Positions 33,950 through 46,700 of a stretch of DNA of 64,000 bases are shown here, piece after piece. Numbering within the stretch: position 1 is the first letter of the stretch; every line of letters starts with the position of its first letter. Source of the stretch: Apostichopus japonicus (lineage: Eukaryota > Echinodermata > Holothuroidea > Aspidochirotida > Stichopodidae); contig NC_092574.1 in the NCBI RefSeq assembly GCF_037975245.1, positions 12,501 through 76,500 of the forward strand. Direction: 5' to 3'. The position numbers and the translations under genes are program-made. Under the pieces are notes generated by a model. It searched no databases and was not told the DNA's origin. It saw only the letters and a list, made by a program, of their open reading frames with translations.

Positions 33950-36900
33950 TTTTGCCGCGATCTTATACGGCCCCTGGAACTTTAAGTATTAGAAACGAAC
34001 ATAGATTTATATCAACTGCTGTCGTGGCGCGGTTGGTTGCTCTGTACCTCGAGAGCGTGACGTATTTTGGATCGCGGGCTCGAGACCAGGTGGGGCAGTT
34101 TGCTTTTGCCGCGATCTCATACGGTCTCTGGAAACTTTAAGTATTAGAAACGAACATAGATTTATATCAACTGCTGTCGTGGCGCGGTTGGTTGCTCTGT
34201 ACCTCGAGAGCGTGACGTATTTTGGATCGCGGGCTCGAGACCAGGTGGGGGCAGTTTGCTTTTGCCGCGATCTCATACGGCCCCTGGAACTTTAAGTATT
34301 AGAAACGAACATAGATTTATATCAACTGCTGTCGTGGCGCGGTTGGTTGCTCTGTACCTCGAGAGCGTGACGTATTTTGGATCGCGGGCTCGAGACCAGG
34401 TGGGGGGGGGGGGGCAGTTTGCTTTTGCCGCGATCTCATACGGTCTCGGGAACTTTAAGTATTAGAAACGAACATAGATTTATATCAACTGCTGTCGTGG
34501 CGCGGTTGGTTGCTCTGTACCTCGAGAGCGTGACGTATTTTGGATCGCGGGCTCGAGACCAGGTGGGGGCAGTTTGCTTTTGCCGCGATCTCATACGGTC
34601 TCTGGGAACTTTAAGTATTAGAAACGAACATAGATTTATATCAACTGCTGTCGTGGCGCGGTTGGTTGCTCTGTACCTCGAGAGCGTGACGTATTTTGGA
34701 TCGCGGGCTCGAGACCAGGTGGGAGCAGTTTGCTTTTGCCGGGTTCTTATACGGTCTCTGGGAACTTTAAGTATTAGAATCGAACATAGATTTATATCAA
34801 CTGCTGTCGTGGCGCGGTTGGTTGCTCTGTACCTCGAGAGCGTGACGTATTTTGGATCGCGGGCTCGAGACCAGGTGGGGGCAGTTTGCTTTTGCCGCGA
34901 TCTCATACGGTCTCTGGGAACTTTAAGTATTAGAAACGAACATAGATTTATATCAACTGCTGTCGTGGCGCGGTTGGTTGCTCTGTACCTCGAGAGCGTG
35001 ACGTATTTTGGATCGCGGGCTCGAGACCAGGTGGGGCAGTTTGTTTTTGCCGCGATTTTATACGGTCTCTGGGAACTTTAAGTATTAGAAACGAACATAG
35101 ATTTATATCAACTGCTGTCGTGGCGCGGTTGGTTGCTCTGTACCTCGAGAGCGTGACGTATTTTGGATCGCGGGCTCGAGACCAGGTGGGGGCAGTTTGC
35201 TTTTGCCGCGATCTCATACGGTCTCTGGGAACTTTAAGTATTAGAAACGAACATAGATTTATATCAACTGCTGTCGTGGCGCGGTTGGTTGCTCTGTACC
35301 TCGAGAGCGTGACGTATTTTGGATCGCGGGCTCGAGACCAGGTGGGGCAGTTTGCTTTTGCCGGGTTCTTATACGGTCTCTGGGAACTTTAAGTATTAGA
35401 AACGAACATAGGTTTATATCAACTGCTGTCGTGGCGCGGTTGGTTGCTCTGTACCTCGAGAGCGTGACGTATTTTGGATCGCGGGCTCGAGACCAGGTGG
35501 GGCAGTTTGCTTTTGCGGCGATCTTATACGGCCCCTGGAACTTTAAGTATTAGAAACGAACATAGATTTATATCAACTGCTGTCGTGGCGCGGTTGGTTG
35601 CTCTGTACCTCGAGAGCGTGACGTATTTTGGATCGCGGGCTCGAGACCAGGTGGGGGCAGTTTGCTTTTGCCGCGATCTTATACGGTCTCTGGAACTTTA
35701 AGTATTAGAAACGAACATAGATTTATATCAACTGCTGTCGTGGCGCGGTTGGTTGCTCTGTACCTCGAGAGCGTGACGTATTTTGGATCGCGGGCTCGAG
35801 ACCAGGTGGGGGCAGTTTGCTTTTGCCGCGATCTCATACGGCCCCTGGAACTTTAAGTATTAGAAACGAACATAGATTTATATCAACTGCTGTCGTGGCG
35901 CGGTTGGTTGCTCTGTACCTCGAGAGCGTGACGTATTTTGGATCGCGGGCTCGAGACCAGGTGGGGGCAGTTTGCTTTTGCCGCGATCTCATACGGCCCC
36001 TGGAACTTTAAGTATTAGAAACGAACATAGATTTATATCAACTGCTGTCGTGGCGCGGTTGGTTGCTCTGTACCTCGAGAGCGTGACGTATTTTGGATCG
36101 CGGGCTCGAGACCAGGTGGGGGCAGTTTGCTTTTGCCGGGTTCTTATACGGTCTCTGGGAACTTTAAGTATTAGAAACGAACATAGATTTATATCAACTG
36201 CTGTCGTGGCGCGGTTGGTTGCTCTGTACCTCGAGAGCGTGACGTATTTTGGATCGCGGGCTCGAGACCAGGTGGGGCAGTTTGTTTTTGCCGCGATTTT
36301 ATACGGTCTCTGGGAACTTTAAGTATTAGAAACGAACATAGATTTATATCAACTGCTGTCGTGGCGCGGTTGGTTGCTCTGTACCTCGAGAGCGTGACGT
36401 ATTTTGGATCGCGGGCTCGAGACCAGGTGGGGGCAGTTTGCTTTTGCCGCGATCTCATACGGTCTCTGGGAACTTTAAGTATTAGAAACGAACATAGATT
36501 TATATCAACTGCTGTCGTGGCGCGGTTGGTTGCTCTGTACCTCGAGAGCGTGACGTATTTTGGATCGCGGGCTCGAGACCAGGTGGGGCAGTTTGCTTTT
36601 GCCGGGTTCTTATACGGTCTCTGGGAACTTTAAGTATTAGAAACGAACATAGGTTTATATCAACTGCTGTCGTGGCGCGGTTGGTTGCTCTGTACCTCGA
36701 GAGCGTGACGTATTTTGGATCGCGGGCTCGAGACCAGGTGGGGCAGTTTGCTTTTGCGGCGATCTTATACGGCCCCTGGAACTTTAAGTATTAGAAACGA
36801 ACATAGATTTATATCAACTGCTGTCGTGGCGCGGTTGGTTGCTCTGTACCTCGAGAGCGTGACGTATTTTGGATCGCGGGCTCGAGACCAGGTGGGGCAG

Positions 36901-38610
36901 TTTGCTTTTGCCGCGATCTCATACGGTCTCTGGAAACTTTAAGTATTAGAAACGAACATAGATTTATATCAACTGCTGTCGTGGCGCGGTTGGTTGCTTT
37001 GTACCTCGAGAGCGTGACGTATTTTGGATCGCGGGCTCGAGACCAGGTGGGGGCAGTTTGCTTTTGCCGCGATCTCATACGGCCCCTGGAACTTTAAGTA
37101 TTAGAAACGAACATAGATTTATATCAACTGCTGTCGTGGCGCGGTTGGTTGCTCTGTACCTCGAGAGCGTGACGTATTTTGGATCGCGGGCTCGAGACCA
37201 GGTGGGGGCAGTTTGCTTTTGCCGCGATCTTATACGGTCTCTGGAACTTTAAGTATTAGAAACGAACATAGATTTATATCAACTGCTGTCGTGGCGCGGT
37301 TGGTTGCTCTGTACCTCGAGAGCGTGACGTATTTTGGATCGCGGGCTCGAGACCAGGTGGGGGCAGTTTGCTTTTGCCGCGATCTCATACGGCCCCTGGA
37401 ACTTTAAGTATTAGAAACGAACATAGATTTATATCAACTGCTGTCGTGGCGCGGTTGGTTGCTCTGTACCTCGAGAGCGTGACGTATTTTGGATCGCGGG
37501 CTCGAGACCAGGTGGGGGCAGTTTGCTTTTGCCGGGTTCTTATACGGTCTCTGGGAACTTTAAGTATTAGAAACGAACATAGATTTATATCAACTGCTGT
37601 CGTGGCGCGGTTGGTTGCTCTGTACCTCGAGAGCGTGACGTATTTTGGATCGCGGGCTCGAGACCAGGTGGGGCAGTTTACTTTTGCCGGGTTCTTATAC
37701 GGTCTCTGGGAACTTTAAGTATTAGAAACGAACATAGATTTATATCAACTGCTGTCGTGGCGCGGTTGGTTGCTCTGTACCTCGAGAGCGTGACGTATTT
37801 TGGATCGCGGGCTCGAGACCAGGTGGGGCAGTTTGCTTTTGCGGCGATCTTATACGGCCCCTGGAACTTTAAGTATTAGAAACGAACATAGATTTATATC
37901 AACTGCTGTCGTGGCGCGGTTGGTTGCTCTGTACCTCGAGAGCGTGACGTATTTTGGATCGCGGGCTCGAGACCAGGTGGGGCAGTTTGCTTTTGCCGCG
38001 ATCTCATACGGTCTCTGGAAACTTTAAGTATTAGAAACGAACATAGATTTATATCAACTGCTGTCGTGGCGCGGTTGGTTGCTTTGTACCTCGAGAGCGT
38101 GACGTATTTTGGATCGCGGGCTCGAGACCAGGTGGGGGCAGTTTGCTTTTGCCGCGATCTCATACGGCCCCTGGAACTTTAAGTATTAGAAACGAACATA
38201 GATTTATATCAACTGCTGTCGTGGCGCGGTTGGTTGCTCTGTACCTCGAGAGCGTGACGTATTTTGGATCGCGGGCTCGAGACCAGGTGGGGGCAGTTTG
38301 CTTTTGCCGCGATCTCATACGGTCTCTGGAACTTTAAGTATTAGAAACGAACATAGATTTATATCAACTGCTGTCGTGGCGCGGTTGGTTGCTCTGTACC
38401 TCGAGAGCGTGACGTATTTTGGATCGCGGGCTCGAGACCAGGTGGGGGCAGTTTGCTTTTGCCGCGATCTCATACGGCCCCTGGAACTTTAAGTATTAGA
38501 AACGAACATAGATTTATATCAACTGCTGTCGTGGCGCGGTTGGTTGCTCTGTACCTCGAGAGCGTGACGTATTTTGGATCGCGGGCTCGAGACCAGGTGG
38601 GGGCAGTTTG
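33950..38610 (+). repeat. ~32-monomer superblock, copy 2 (30 monomers)
   Basis: Starts where copy 1 ends. Compared with copy 1 it lacks one monomer near 34.9 kb and two near 35.6 kb (including a GCTTTGTACC monomer), and gains one near 36.1 kb. Its G tract is 13 instead of 12. After about 38.6 kb the marker order no longer matches. Confidence 0.88.
34402..34414 (+). repeat. expanded G tract, 13 G
   Basis: The counterpart of the G12 tract in the second superblock copy, one G longer, with the same GTCTCGGG marker at 34443-34450. The related monomer at 10.6 kb has the marker but only four G (10652-10655). Confidence 0.9.
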
Positions 38611-41000
38611 CTTTTGCCGCGATCTTATACGGTCTCTGGGAACTTTAAGTATTAGAAACGAACAAAGATTTATATCAACTGCTGTCGTGGCGCGGTTGGT
38701 TGCTCTGTACCTCGAGAGCGTGACGTATTTTGGATCGCGGGCTCGAGACCAGGTGGGGGCAGTTTGCTTTTGCCGCGATCTTATACGGTCTCTGGGAACT
38801 TTAAGTATTAGAAACGAACATAGATTTATATCAACTGCTGTCGTGGCGCGGTTGGTTGCTCTGTACCTCGAGAGCGTGACGTATTTTGGATCTCGGGCTC
38901 GAGACCAGGTGGGGGCAGTTTGCTTTTGCCGCGATCTTATACGGTCTCTGGGAACTTTAAGTATTAGAAACGAACATAGATTTATATCAACTGTTGTCGT
39001 GGCGCGGTTGGTTGCTCTGTACCTCGAGAGCGTGACGTATTTTGGATCGCGGGCTCGAGACCAGGTGGGGGCTGTTTGCTTTTGCCGCGATCTCATACGG
39101 TCTCTGGGAACTTTAAGTATTAGTAACGAACATAGATTTATATCAACTGCTGTCGTGGCGCGGTTGGTTGCTCTGTACCTCGAGAGCGTGACGTATTTTG
39201 GATCGCGGGCTCGAGACCAGGTGGGGACAGTTTGCTTTTGCCGCGATCTTATACGGTCTCTGGGAACTTTAAGTATTAGAAACGAACATAGATTTATATC
39301 AACTGCTGTCGTGGCGCGGTTGGTTGCTCTGTACCTCGAGAGCGTGACGTGTTTTGGATCGCGGGCTCGAGACCAGTTGGGGGCAGTTAGCTTTTTCCGC
39401 GATCTCATAAGGTCTCTGGGAACTTTAAAAGTATTAGAAACGAACATAGATTTATATCAACTGCTGTCGTGGCGCGGTTGGTTGCTCTGTACCTCGAGAG
39501 CGTGACGTATTTTGGATCGCGGGCTCGAGACCAGGTGGGGGCAGTTTGCTTTTGCCGCGATCTTATACGGTCTCTGGGAACTTTAAGTATTAGAAACGAA
39601 CATAGATTTATATCAACTGCTGTCGTGGCGCGGTTGGTTGCTCTGTACCTCGAGAGCGTGACGTATTTTGGATCGCGGGCTCGAGACCAGGTGGGGCAGT
39701 TTGCTTTTGCCGCGATCTTATACAGCCCCTGGAACTTTAAGTATTAGAAACGAACATAGATTTATATCAACTGCTGTCGTGGCGCGGTTGGTTGCTCTGT
39801 ACCTCGAGAGCGTGACGTATTTTGGATCGCGGGCTCGAGACCAGGTGGGGGCAGTTTGCTTTTGCCGCGATCTCATACGGTCTCTGGGAACTTTAAGTAT
39901 TAGAAACGAACATAGATTTATATCAACTGCTGTCGTGGCGCGGTTGGTTGCTCTGTACCTCGAGAGCGTGACGTATTTTGGATCGCGGGCTCGAGACCAG
40001 GTGGGGGCAGTTTGCTTTTGCCGCAATCTCATACGGCCCCTGGAACTTTAAGTATTAGAAACGAACATAGATTTATATCAACTGCTGTCGTGGCGCCTAT
40101 GGTTGCTCTGTACCTCGAGAGCGTGACGTATTTTGGATCGCGGCCTCGAGACCAGGTGGGGGCAGTTTGCTTTTACCACGATCTGGTACGGTCTCTGGAA
40201 CTTTAAGTATTAGAAACGAACATAGATTTATATCAACTGCTGTCGTGGCGCGGTTGGTTGCTCTGTACCTCGAGAGCGTGACGTATTTTGGATCGCGGGC
40301 TCGAGACCAGGTGGGGGCAGTTTGCTTTTGCCGCGATCTCATACGGTCTCTGGGAACTTTAAGTATTAGAAACGAACATAGATTTATATCAACTGCTGTC
40401 GTGGCGCCTATGGTTGATCTGTACCTCGAGAGCGTGACGTATTTTGGATCGCGGGCTCGAGACCAGGTGGGGGCAGTTTGCTTTTGCCGGGTTCTTATAC
40501 GGTCTCTGGAACTTTAAGTATTAGAAACGAACATAGATTTATATCAACTGCTGTCGTGGCGCCTATGGTTGATCTGTACCTCGAGAGCGTGACGTATTTT
40601 GGATCGCGGGCTCGAGACCAGGTGGGGGCAGTTTGCTTTTGCCGCGATCTCATACGGTCTCTGGGAACTTTAAGTATTAGAAACGAACATAGATTTATAT
40701 CAACTGCTGTCGTGGCGCGGCTGGTTGCTCTGTACCTCGAGAGCGTGACGTATTTTGGATCGCGGGCTCGAGACCAGGTGGGGGCAGTTTGCTTTTGCCG
40801 CGATCTCATACGGTCTCTGGGAACTTTAAGTATTAGAAACGAACATAGATTTATATCAACTGCTGTCGTGGCGCGGCTGGTTGCTCTGTACCTCGAGAGC
40901 GTGACGTATTTTGGATCGCGGGCTCGAGACCAGGTGGGGGCAGTTTGCTTTTGCCGCGATCTCATACGGTCTCTGGGAACTTTAAGTATTAGAAACGAAC
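38610..41000 (+). repeat. transition zone with higher monomer divergence
   Basis: Between the 4.97-kb superblocks and the mixed domain to the right, monomers carry more private changes: GAACAAAG (38.66), GATCTCGGG (38.89), CTGTTGTCG (38.99), GGGGCTGTT (39.07), TTAGTAACG (39.12), GGGACAG (39.22), CGGCCTCGAG (40.14) and TTTTACCACG (40.17). I see no clear block duplication here except two adjacent GCGCCTATGGTTGATC monomers near 40.40 and 40.56 kb. Confidence 0.7.
39260..39415 (+). repeat. divergent monomer at the transition
   Basis: One 156-bp copy has at least six changes from consensus: GTGTTTTGG, CCAGTTGGG, CAGTTAGC, CTTTTTCCGC and CATAAGGTC. Most monomers in the window have zero to three. 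The next monomer (39416-39573) is 158 bp because CTTTAAG has become CTTTAAAAG. Confidence 0.85.
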
Positions 41001-41128
41001 ATAGATTTATATCAACTGCTGTCGTGGCGCGGTTGGTTGCTCTGTACCTCGAGAGCGTGACGATTTTTGGATCGCGGGCTCGAGACCAGGTGGGGGCAGT
41101 TTGCTTTTGCCGCGATCTCATACGGTAT

Positions 41129-41284
41129 CTGGGAAATTTTAGTATTAGAAACGAACATATATTTATATCAACTGCTGTCGTGGCGCGGTTGGTTGCTCTG
41201 TACCTCGAGAGCGTGACCATTTTTGGATCGCGGGCTCGAGACCAGGTGGGGGCAGTTTGCTTTTGCCGCGATCTCATACGGTCT
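41129..41284 (+). repeat. divergent monomer
   Basis: A 156-bp copy beginning after CGGTAT. It has GGGAAATTTTAG for GGGAACTTTAAG, ACATATATTT for ACATAGATTT, and GTGACCATTTTT. The GACCATTTTT change recurs about 310 bp downstream near 41.53 kb. Confidence 0.8.
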
Positions 41285-41899
41285 CTGGGAACTTTAAGTA
41301 TTAGAAACGAACATAGATTTATATCAACTGCTGTCGTGGCGCGGTTGGTTGCTCTGTACCTCGAGAGCGTGACGATTTTTGGATCGCGGGCTCGAGACCA
41401 GGTGGGGGCAGTTTGCTTTTGCCGCGATCTCATACGGTCTCTGGGAACTTTAAGTATTAGAAACGAACATAGATTTATATCAACTGCTGTCGTGGCGCGG
41501 TTGGTTGCTCTGTACCTCGAGAGCGTGACCATTTTTGGATCGCGGGCTCGAGACCAGGTGGGGGCAGTTTGCTTTTGCCGGGTTCTTATACGGTCTCTGG
41601 GAACTTTAAGAATTAGAAACGAACATAGATTTATATCAACTGCTGTCGTGGCGCCTATGGTTGCTCTGTACCTCGAGAGCGTGACGTACTTTGGATCGCG
41701 GGCTCGAGACCAGGTGGGGGCAGTTTGCTTTTGCCGCGATCTCATACGGTCTCTGGGAACTTTAAGTATTAGAAACGAACATAGATTTATATCAACTGCT
41801 GTCGTGGCGCGGTTGGTTGCTCTGTACCTCGAGAGCGTGACGTATTTTGGATCGCGGGCTCGAGACCAGGTGGGGGCAGTTTGCTTTTGCCGCGATCTC

Positions 41900-44550
41900 A
41901 TACGGTCTCTGGGAACTTTAAGTATTAGAAACGAACATAGATTTATATCAACTGCTGTCGTGGTGCATATGGTTGCTCTGTACCTCGAGAGCGTGACGTA
42001 TTTTGGATCGCGGGCTCGAGACCAGGTGGGGGCAGTTTGCTTTTGCCGGGTTCTTATGCGTTCTCTGGAACTTTAAGTATTAGAAACGAACATAGATTTA
42101 TATCAACTGCTGTCGTGGCGCGGTTGGTTGCTCTGTACCTCGAGAGCGTGACGTATTTTGGATCGCGGGCTCGAGACCAGGTGGGGGCAGTTTGCTTTTG
42201 CCGCGATCTCATACGGCCCCTGGAACTTTAAGTATTAGAAACGAACATAGATTTTTATCAACTGCTGTCGTGGCGCATATGGTTGCTCTGTACCTCGAGA
42301 GCGTGACGTATTTTGGATCGCGGGCTCGAGACCAGGTGGGGGCAGTTTGCTTTTGCAGCGATCTCATACGGTCTCTGAAACTTTAAGTATTAGAAACGAA
42401 CATAGATTTATATCAACTGCTGTCGTGGCGCGGTTGGTTGCTCTGTACCTCGAGAGCGTGACGATTTTTGGATCGCGGGCTCGAGACCAGGTGGGGGCAG
42501 TTTGCTTTTGCCGCGATCTCATACGGTCTCTGGGAACTTTAAGTATTAGAAACGAACATAGATTTATATCAACTGCTGTCGTGGCGCGGTTGGTTGCTCT
42601 GTACCTCGAGAGCGTGACGATTTTTGGATCGCGGGCTCGAGACCAGGTGGGGGCAGTTTGCTTTTGCCGCGATCTCATACGGTCTCTGGGAACTTTAAGT
42701 ATTAGAAACGAACATAGATTTATATCAACTGCTGTCGTGGCGCGGTTGGTTTCTCTGTACCTCGAGAGCGTGACGATTTTTGGATCGCGGGCTCGAGACC
42801 AGGTGGGGGCAGTTTGCTTTTGCCGCGATCTCATACGGTATCTGGGAACTTTAAGTATTAGAAACGAACATAGATTTATATCAACTGCTGTCGTGGCGCG
42901 GTTGGTTGCTCTGTACCTCGAGAGCGTGACGATTTTTGGATCACGGGCTCGAGACCAGGTGGGGGCAGTTTGCTTTTGCCGGGTTTCTTATACGGTCTCT
43001 GGGAACTTTAAGTATTAGAAACGAACATAGATTTATATCAACTGCTGTCGTGGCGCCTATGGTTGCTCTGTACCTCGAGAGCGTGACGTATTTTGGATCG
43101 CGGGCTCGAGACCAGGTGGGGGCAGTTTGCTTTTGCCGCGATCTCATACGGTCTCTGGAACTTTAAGTATTAGAAACGAACATAGATTTATATCAACTGC
43201 TGTCGTGGCGCGGTTGGTTGCTCTGTACCTCGAGAGCGTGACGTATTTTGGATCGCGGGCTCGAGACCAGGTGGGGGCAGTTTGCTTTTGCCGCGATCTT
43301 ATACGGTCTCTGGGAACTTTAAGTATTAGAAACGAACATAAATTTATATCAACTGCTGTCGTGGTGCATATGGTTGCTCTGTACCTCGAGAGCGTGACGT
43401 ATTTTGGATCGCGGGCTCGAGACCAGGTGGGGGCAGTTTGCTTTTGCCGGGTTCTTATGCGTTCTCTGGAACTTTAAGTATTAGAAACGAACATAGATTT
43501 ATATCAACTGCTGTCGTGGCGCGGTTGGTTGCTCTGTACCTCGAGAGCGTGACGTATTTTGGATCGCGGGCTCGAGACCAGGTGGGGGCAGTTTGCTTTT
43601 GCCGCAATCTCATACGGCCCCTGGAACTTTAAGTATTAGAAACGAACATAGATTTTTATCAACTGCTGTCGTGGCGCATATGGTTGCTCTGTACCTCGAG
43701 AGCGTGACGTATTTTGGATCGCGGGCTCGAGACCAGGTGGGGGCAGTTTGCTTTTGCAGCGATCTCATACGGTCTCTGGAACTTTAAGTATTAGAAACGA
43801 ACATAGATTTATATCAACTGCTGTCGTGGCGCGGTTGGTTGCTCTGTACCTCGAGAGCGTGACGTATTTTGGATCGCGGGCTCGAGACCAGGTGGGGGCA
43901 GTTTGCTTTTGCCGCGATCTCATACGGTCTCTGGGAACTTTAAGTATTAGAAACGAACATAGATTTATATCAACTGCTGTCGTGGCGCGGTTGGTTGCTC
44001 TGTACCTCGAGAGCGTGACGATTTTTGGATCGCGGGCTCGAGACCAGGTGGGGGCAGTTTGCTTTTGCCGCGATCTCATACGGTATCTGGGAACTTTAAG
44101 TATTAGAAACGAACATAGATTTATATCAACTGCTGTCGTGGCGCGGTTGGTTGCTCTGTACCTCGAGAGCGTGACAATTTTTGGATCGCGGGCTCGAGAC
44201 CAGGTGGGGGCAGTTTGCTTTTGCCGGGTTTCTTATACGGTCTCTGGGAACTTTAAGTATTAGAAACGAACATAGATTTATATAAACTGCTGTCGTGGCG
44301 CCTATGGTTGCTCTGTACCTCGAGAGCGTGACGTATTTTGGATCGCGGGCTCGAGACCAGGTGGGGGCAGTTTGCTTTTGCCGCGATCTCATACGGTCTC
44401 TGGAACTTTAAGTATTAGAAACGAACATAGAGTTATATCAACTGCTGTCGTGGCGCGGTTGGTTGCTCTGTACCTCGAGAGCGTGACGTATTTTGGATCG
44501 CGGGCTCGAGACCAGGTGGGGGCAGTTTGCTTTTGCCGCGATCTTATACG
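41900..44550 (+). repeat. tandem duplication of a 9-monomer block (1401 bp)
   Basis: The marker GTGGTGCATATGG at 41961 recurs at 43362. GTTCTTATGCGTTCTC, GATTTTTATCAAC, GCAGCGATC and CCGGGTTTCTTATAC follow in both copies. The second copy has lost one monomer (offset drops from 1401 to about 1245) and carries extra changes such as ATATAAACTG near 44283. Copy limits are about 41.9-43.3 and 43.3-44.55 kb. Confidence 0.85.
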
Positions 44551-46700
44551 GTCTCTGGGAACTTAAAGTATTAGAAACGAACATAGATTTATATCAACTG
44601 CTGTCGTGGCGCGGTTGGTTGCTCTGTACCTCGAGAGCGTGACGTATTTTGGATCGCGGGCTCGAGACCAGGTGGGGGCAGTTTGCTTTTGCCGCGATCT
44701 CATACGGTCTCTGGGAACTTTAAGTATTAGAAACGAACATAGATTTATATCAACTGCTGTCGTGGCGCGGTTGGTTGCTCTGTACCTCGAGAGCGTGACG
44801 TATTTTGGATCGCGGGCTCGAGACCAGGTGGGGGCAGTTTGCTTTTGCCGCGATCTTATACGGTCTCTGGGAACTTTAAGTATTAGAAACGAACATAGAT
44901 TTATATCAACTGCTGTCGTGGCGCGGTTGGTTGCTCTGTACCTCGAGAGCGTGACGATTTTTGGATCGCGGGCTCGAGACCAGGTGGGAGCAGTTTGCTT
45001 TTGCCGCGATCTCATACGGTCTCTGGGAATTTTAAGTATTAGAAACGAACATAGATTTATATCAACTGCTGTCGTGGCGCGGTTGGTTGCTCTGTACCTC
45101 GAGAGCGTGACGATTTTTGGATCGCGGGCTCGAGACCAGGTGGGGGCAGTTTGCTTTTGCCGCGATCTCATACGGTCTCTGGGAACTTTAAGTATTAGAA
45201 ACGAACATAGATTTATATCAACTGCTGTCGTGGCGCGGTTGGTTGCTCTGTACCTCGAGAGCGTGACGATTTTTGGATCGCGGGCTCGAGACCAGGTGGG
45301 GGCAGTTTGCTTTTGCCGCGATCTCATACGGTCTCTGGGAACTTTAAGTATTAGAAACGAACATAGATTTATATCAACTGCTGTCGTGGCGCGGTTGATT
45401 GCTCTGTACCTCGAGAACGTGACGTATTTTGGACCGCGGGCTCGAGACCAGGTGGGGGCAGTTTGCTTTTGCCGCGATCTCATACGGTCTCTGGAACTTT
45501 AAGTATTAGAAACGAACATAGATTTATATCAACTGCTGTCGTGGCGCGGTTGGTTGCTCTGTACCTCGAGAGCGTGACGTTTTTTGGATCGCGGGCTCGA
45601 GACCAGGTGGGGGCATTTTGCTTTTGCCGCGATCTCATACGGTCTCTGGGAACTTTAAGTATTAGAAACGAACATAGATTTATATCAACTGCTGTCGTGG
45701 CGCGGTTGGTTGCTCTGTACCTCGAGAGCGTGAAGATTTTTGGATCGCGGGCTCGAGACCAGGTGGGGGCAGTTTGCTTTTGCCGCGATCTCATACGGTC
45801 TCTGGGAACTTTAAGTATTAGAAACGAACATAGATTTATATCAACTGCTGTCGTGGCGCGGTTGGTTGCTCTGTACCTCGAGAGCGTGACGATTTTTGGA
45901 TCGCGGGCTCGAGACCAGGTGGGGGCAGTTTGCTTTTGCCGCGATCTCATACGGTCTCTGGGAACTTTAAGTATTAGAAACGAACATAGATTTATATCAA
46001 CTGCTGTCGTGGCGCGGTTGGTTGCTCTGTACCTCGAGAGCGTGACGATTTTTGGATCGCGGGCTCGAGACCAGGTGGGGGCAGTTTGCTTTTTCCGCGA
46101 TCTCATACGGTCTCTGGGAACTTTAAGTATTAGAAACGAACATAGATTTATATCAACTGCTGTCGTGGCGCGGTTGGTTGCTCTGTACCTCGAGAGCGTG
46201 ACGTATTTTGGATCGCGGGCTCGAGACCAGGTGGGGGCAGTTTGCTTTTGCCGCGATCTTATACGGTCTCTGGGAACTTTAAGTATTAGAAACGAACATA
46301 GATTTATATCAACTGCTGTCGTGGCGCGGTTGGTTGCTCTGTACCTCGAGAGCGTGACGTATTTTGGATCGCTGGCTCGAGACCAGGTAGGGGCAGTTTG
46401 CTTTTGCCGCGATCTCATACGGCCCCTGGAACTTTAAGTATTAGAAACGAACATAGATTTATATCAACTGCTGTCGTGGCGCGGTTGGTTGCTCTGTACC
46501 TCGAGAGCGTGACGTATTTTGGATCGCGGGCTCGAGACCAGGTGGGGGCAGTTTGCTTTTGCCGCGATCTCATACGGTCTCTGGGAACTTTAAGTATTAG
46601 AAACGAACATAGATTTATATCAACTGCTGTCGTGGCGCGGTTGGTTGCTCTGTACCTCGAGAGCGTGACGATTTTTGGATCGCGGGCTCGAGACCAGGTG
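44550..46700 (+). repeat. mixed ATTTTT/TATTTT monomers
   Basis: Runs of three to four ATTTTT monomers alternate with TATTTT ones. Private changes include CTTAAAG (44.56), GGTTGATTGC with GAGAACGTG and GGACCGCGG (45.39-45.44), GGGCATTTTGC (45.61), and the first GTGAAGATTTTT monomer (45730). No block duplication is obvious to me. Confidence 0.75.

Noticed and set aside
29431-34414. Telomeric or classical G-quadruplex repeat
   Set aside because: These are two isolated homopolymer G tracts, not a series of G runs with loops. No telomeric hexamer array is present.
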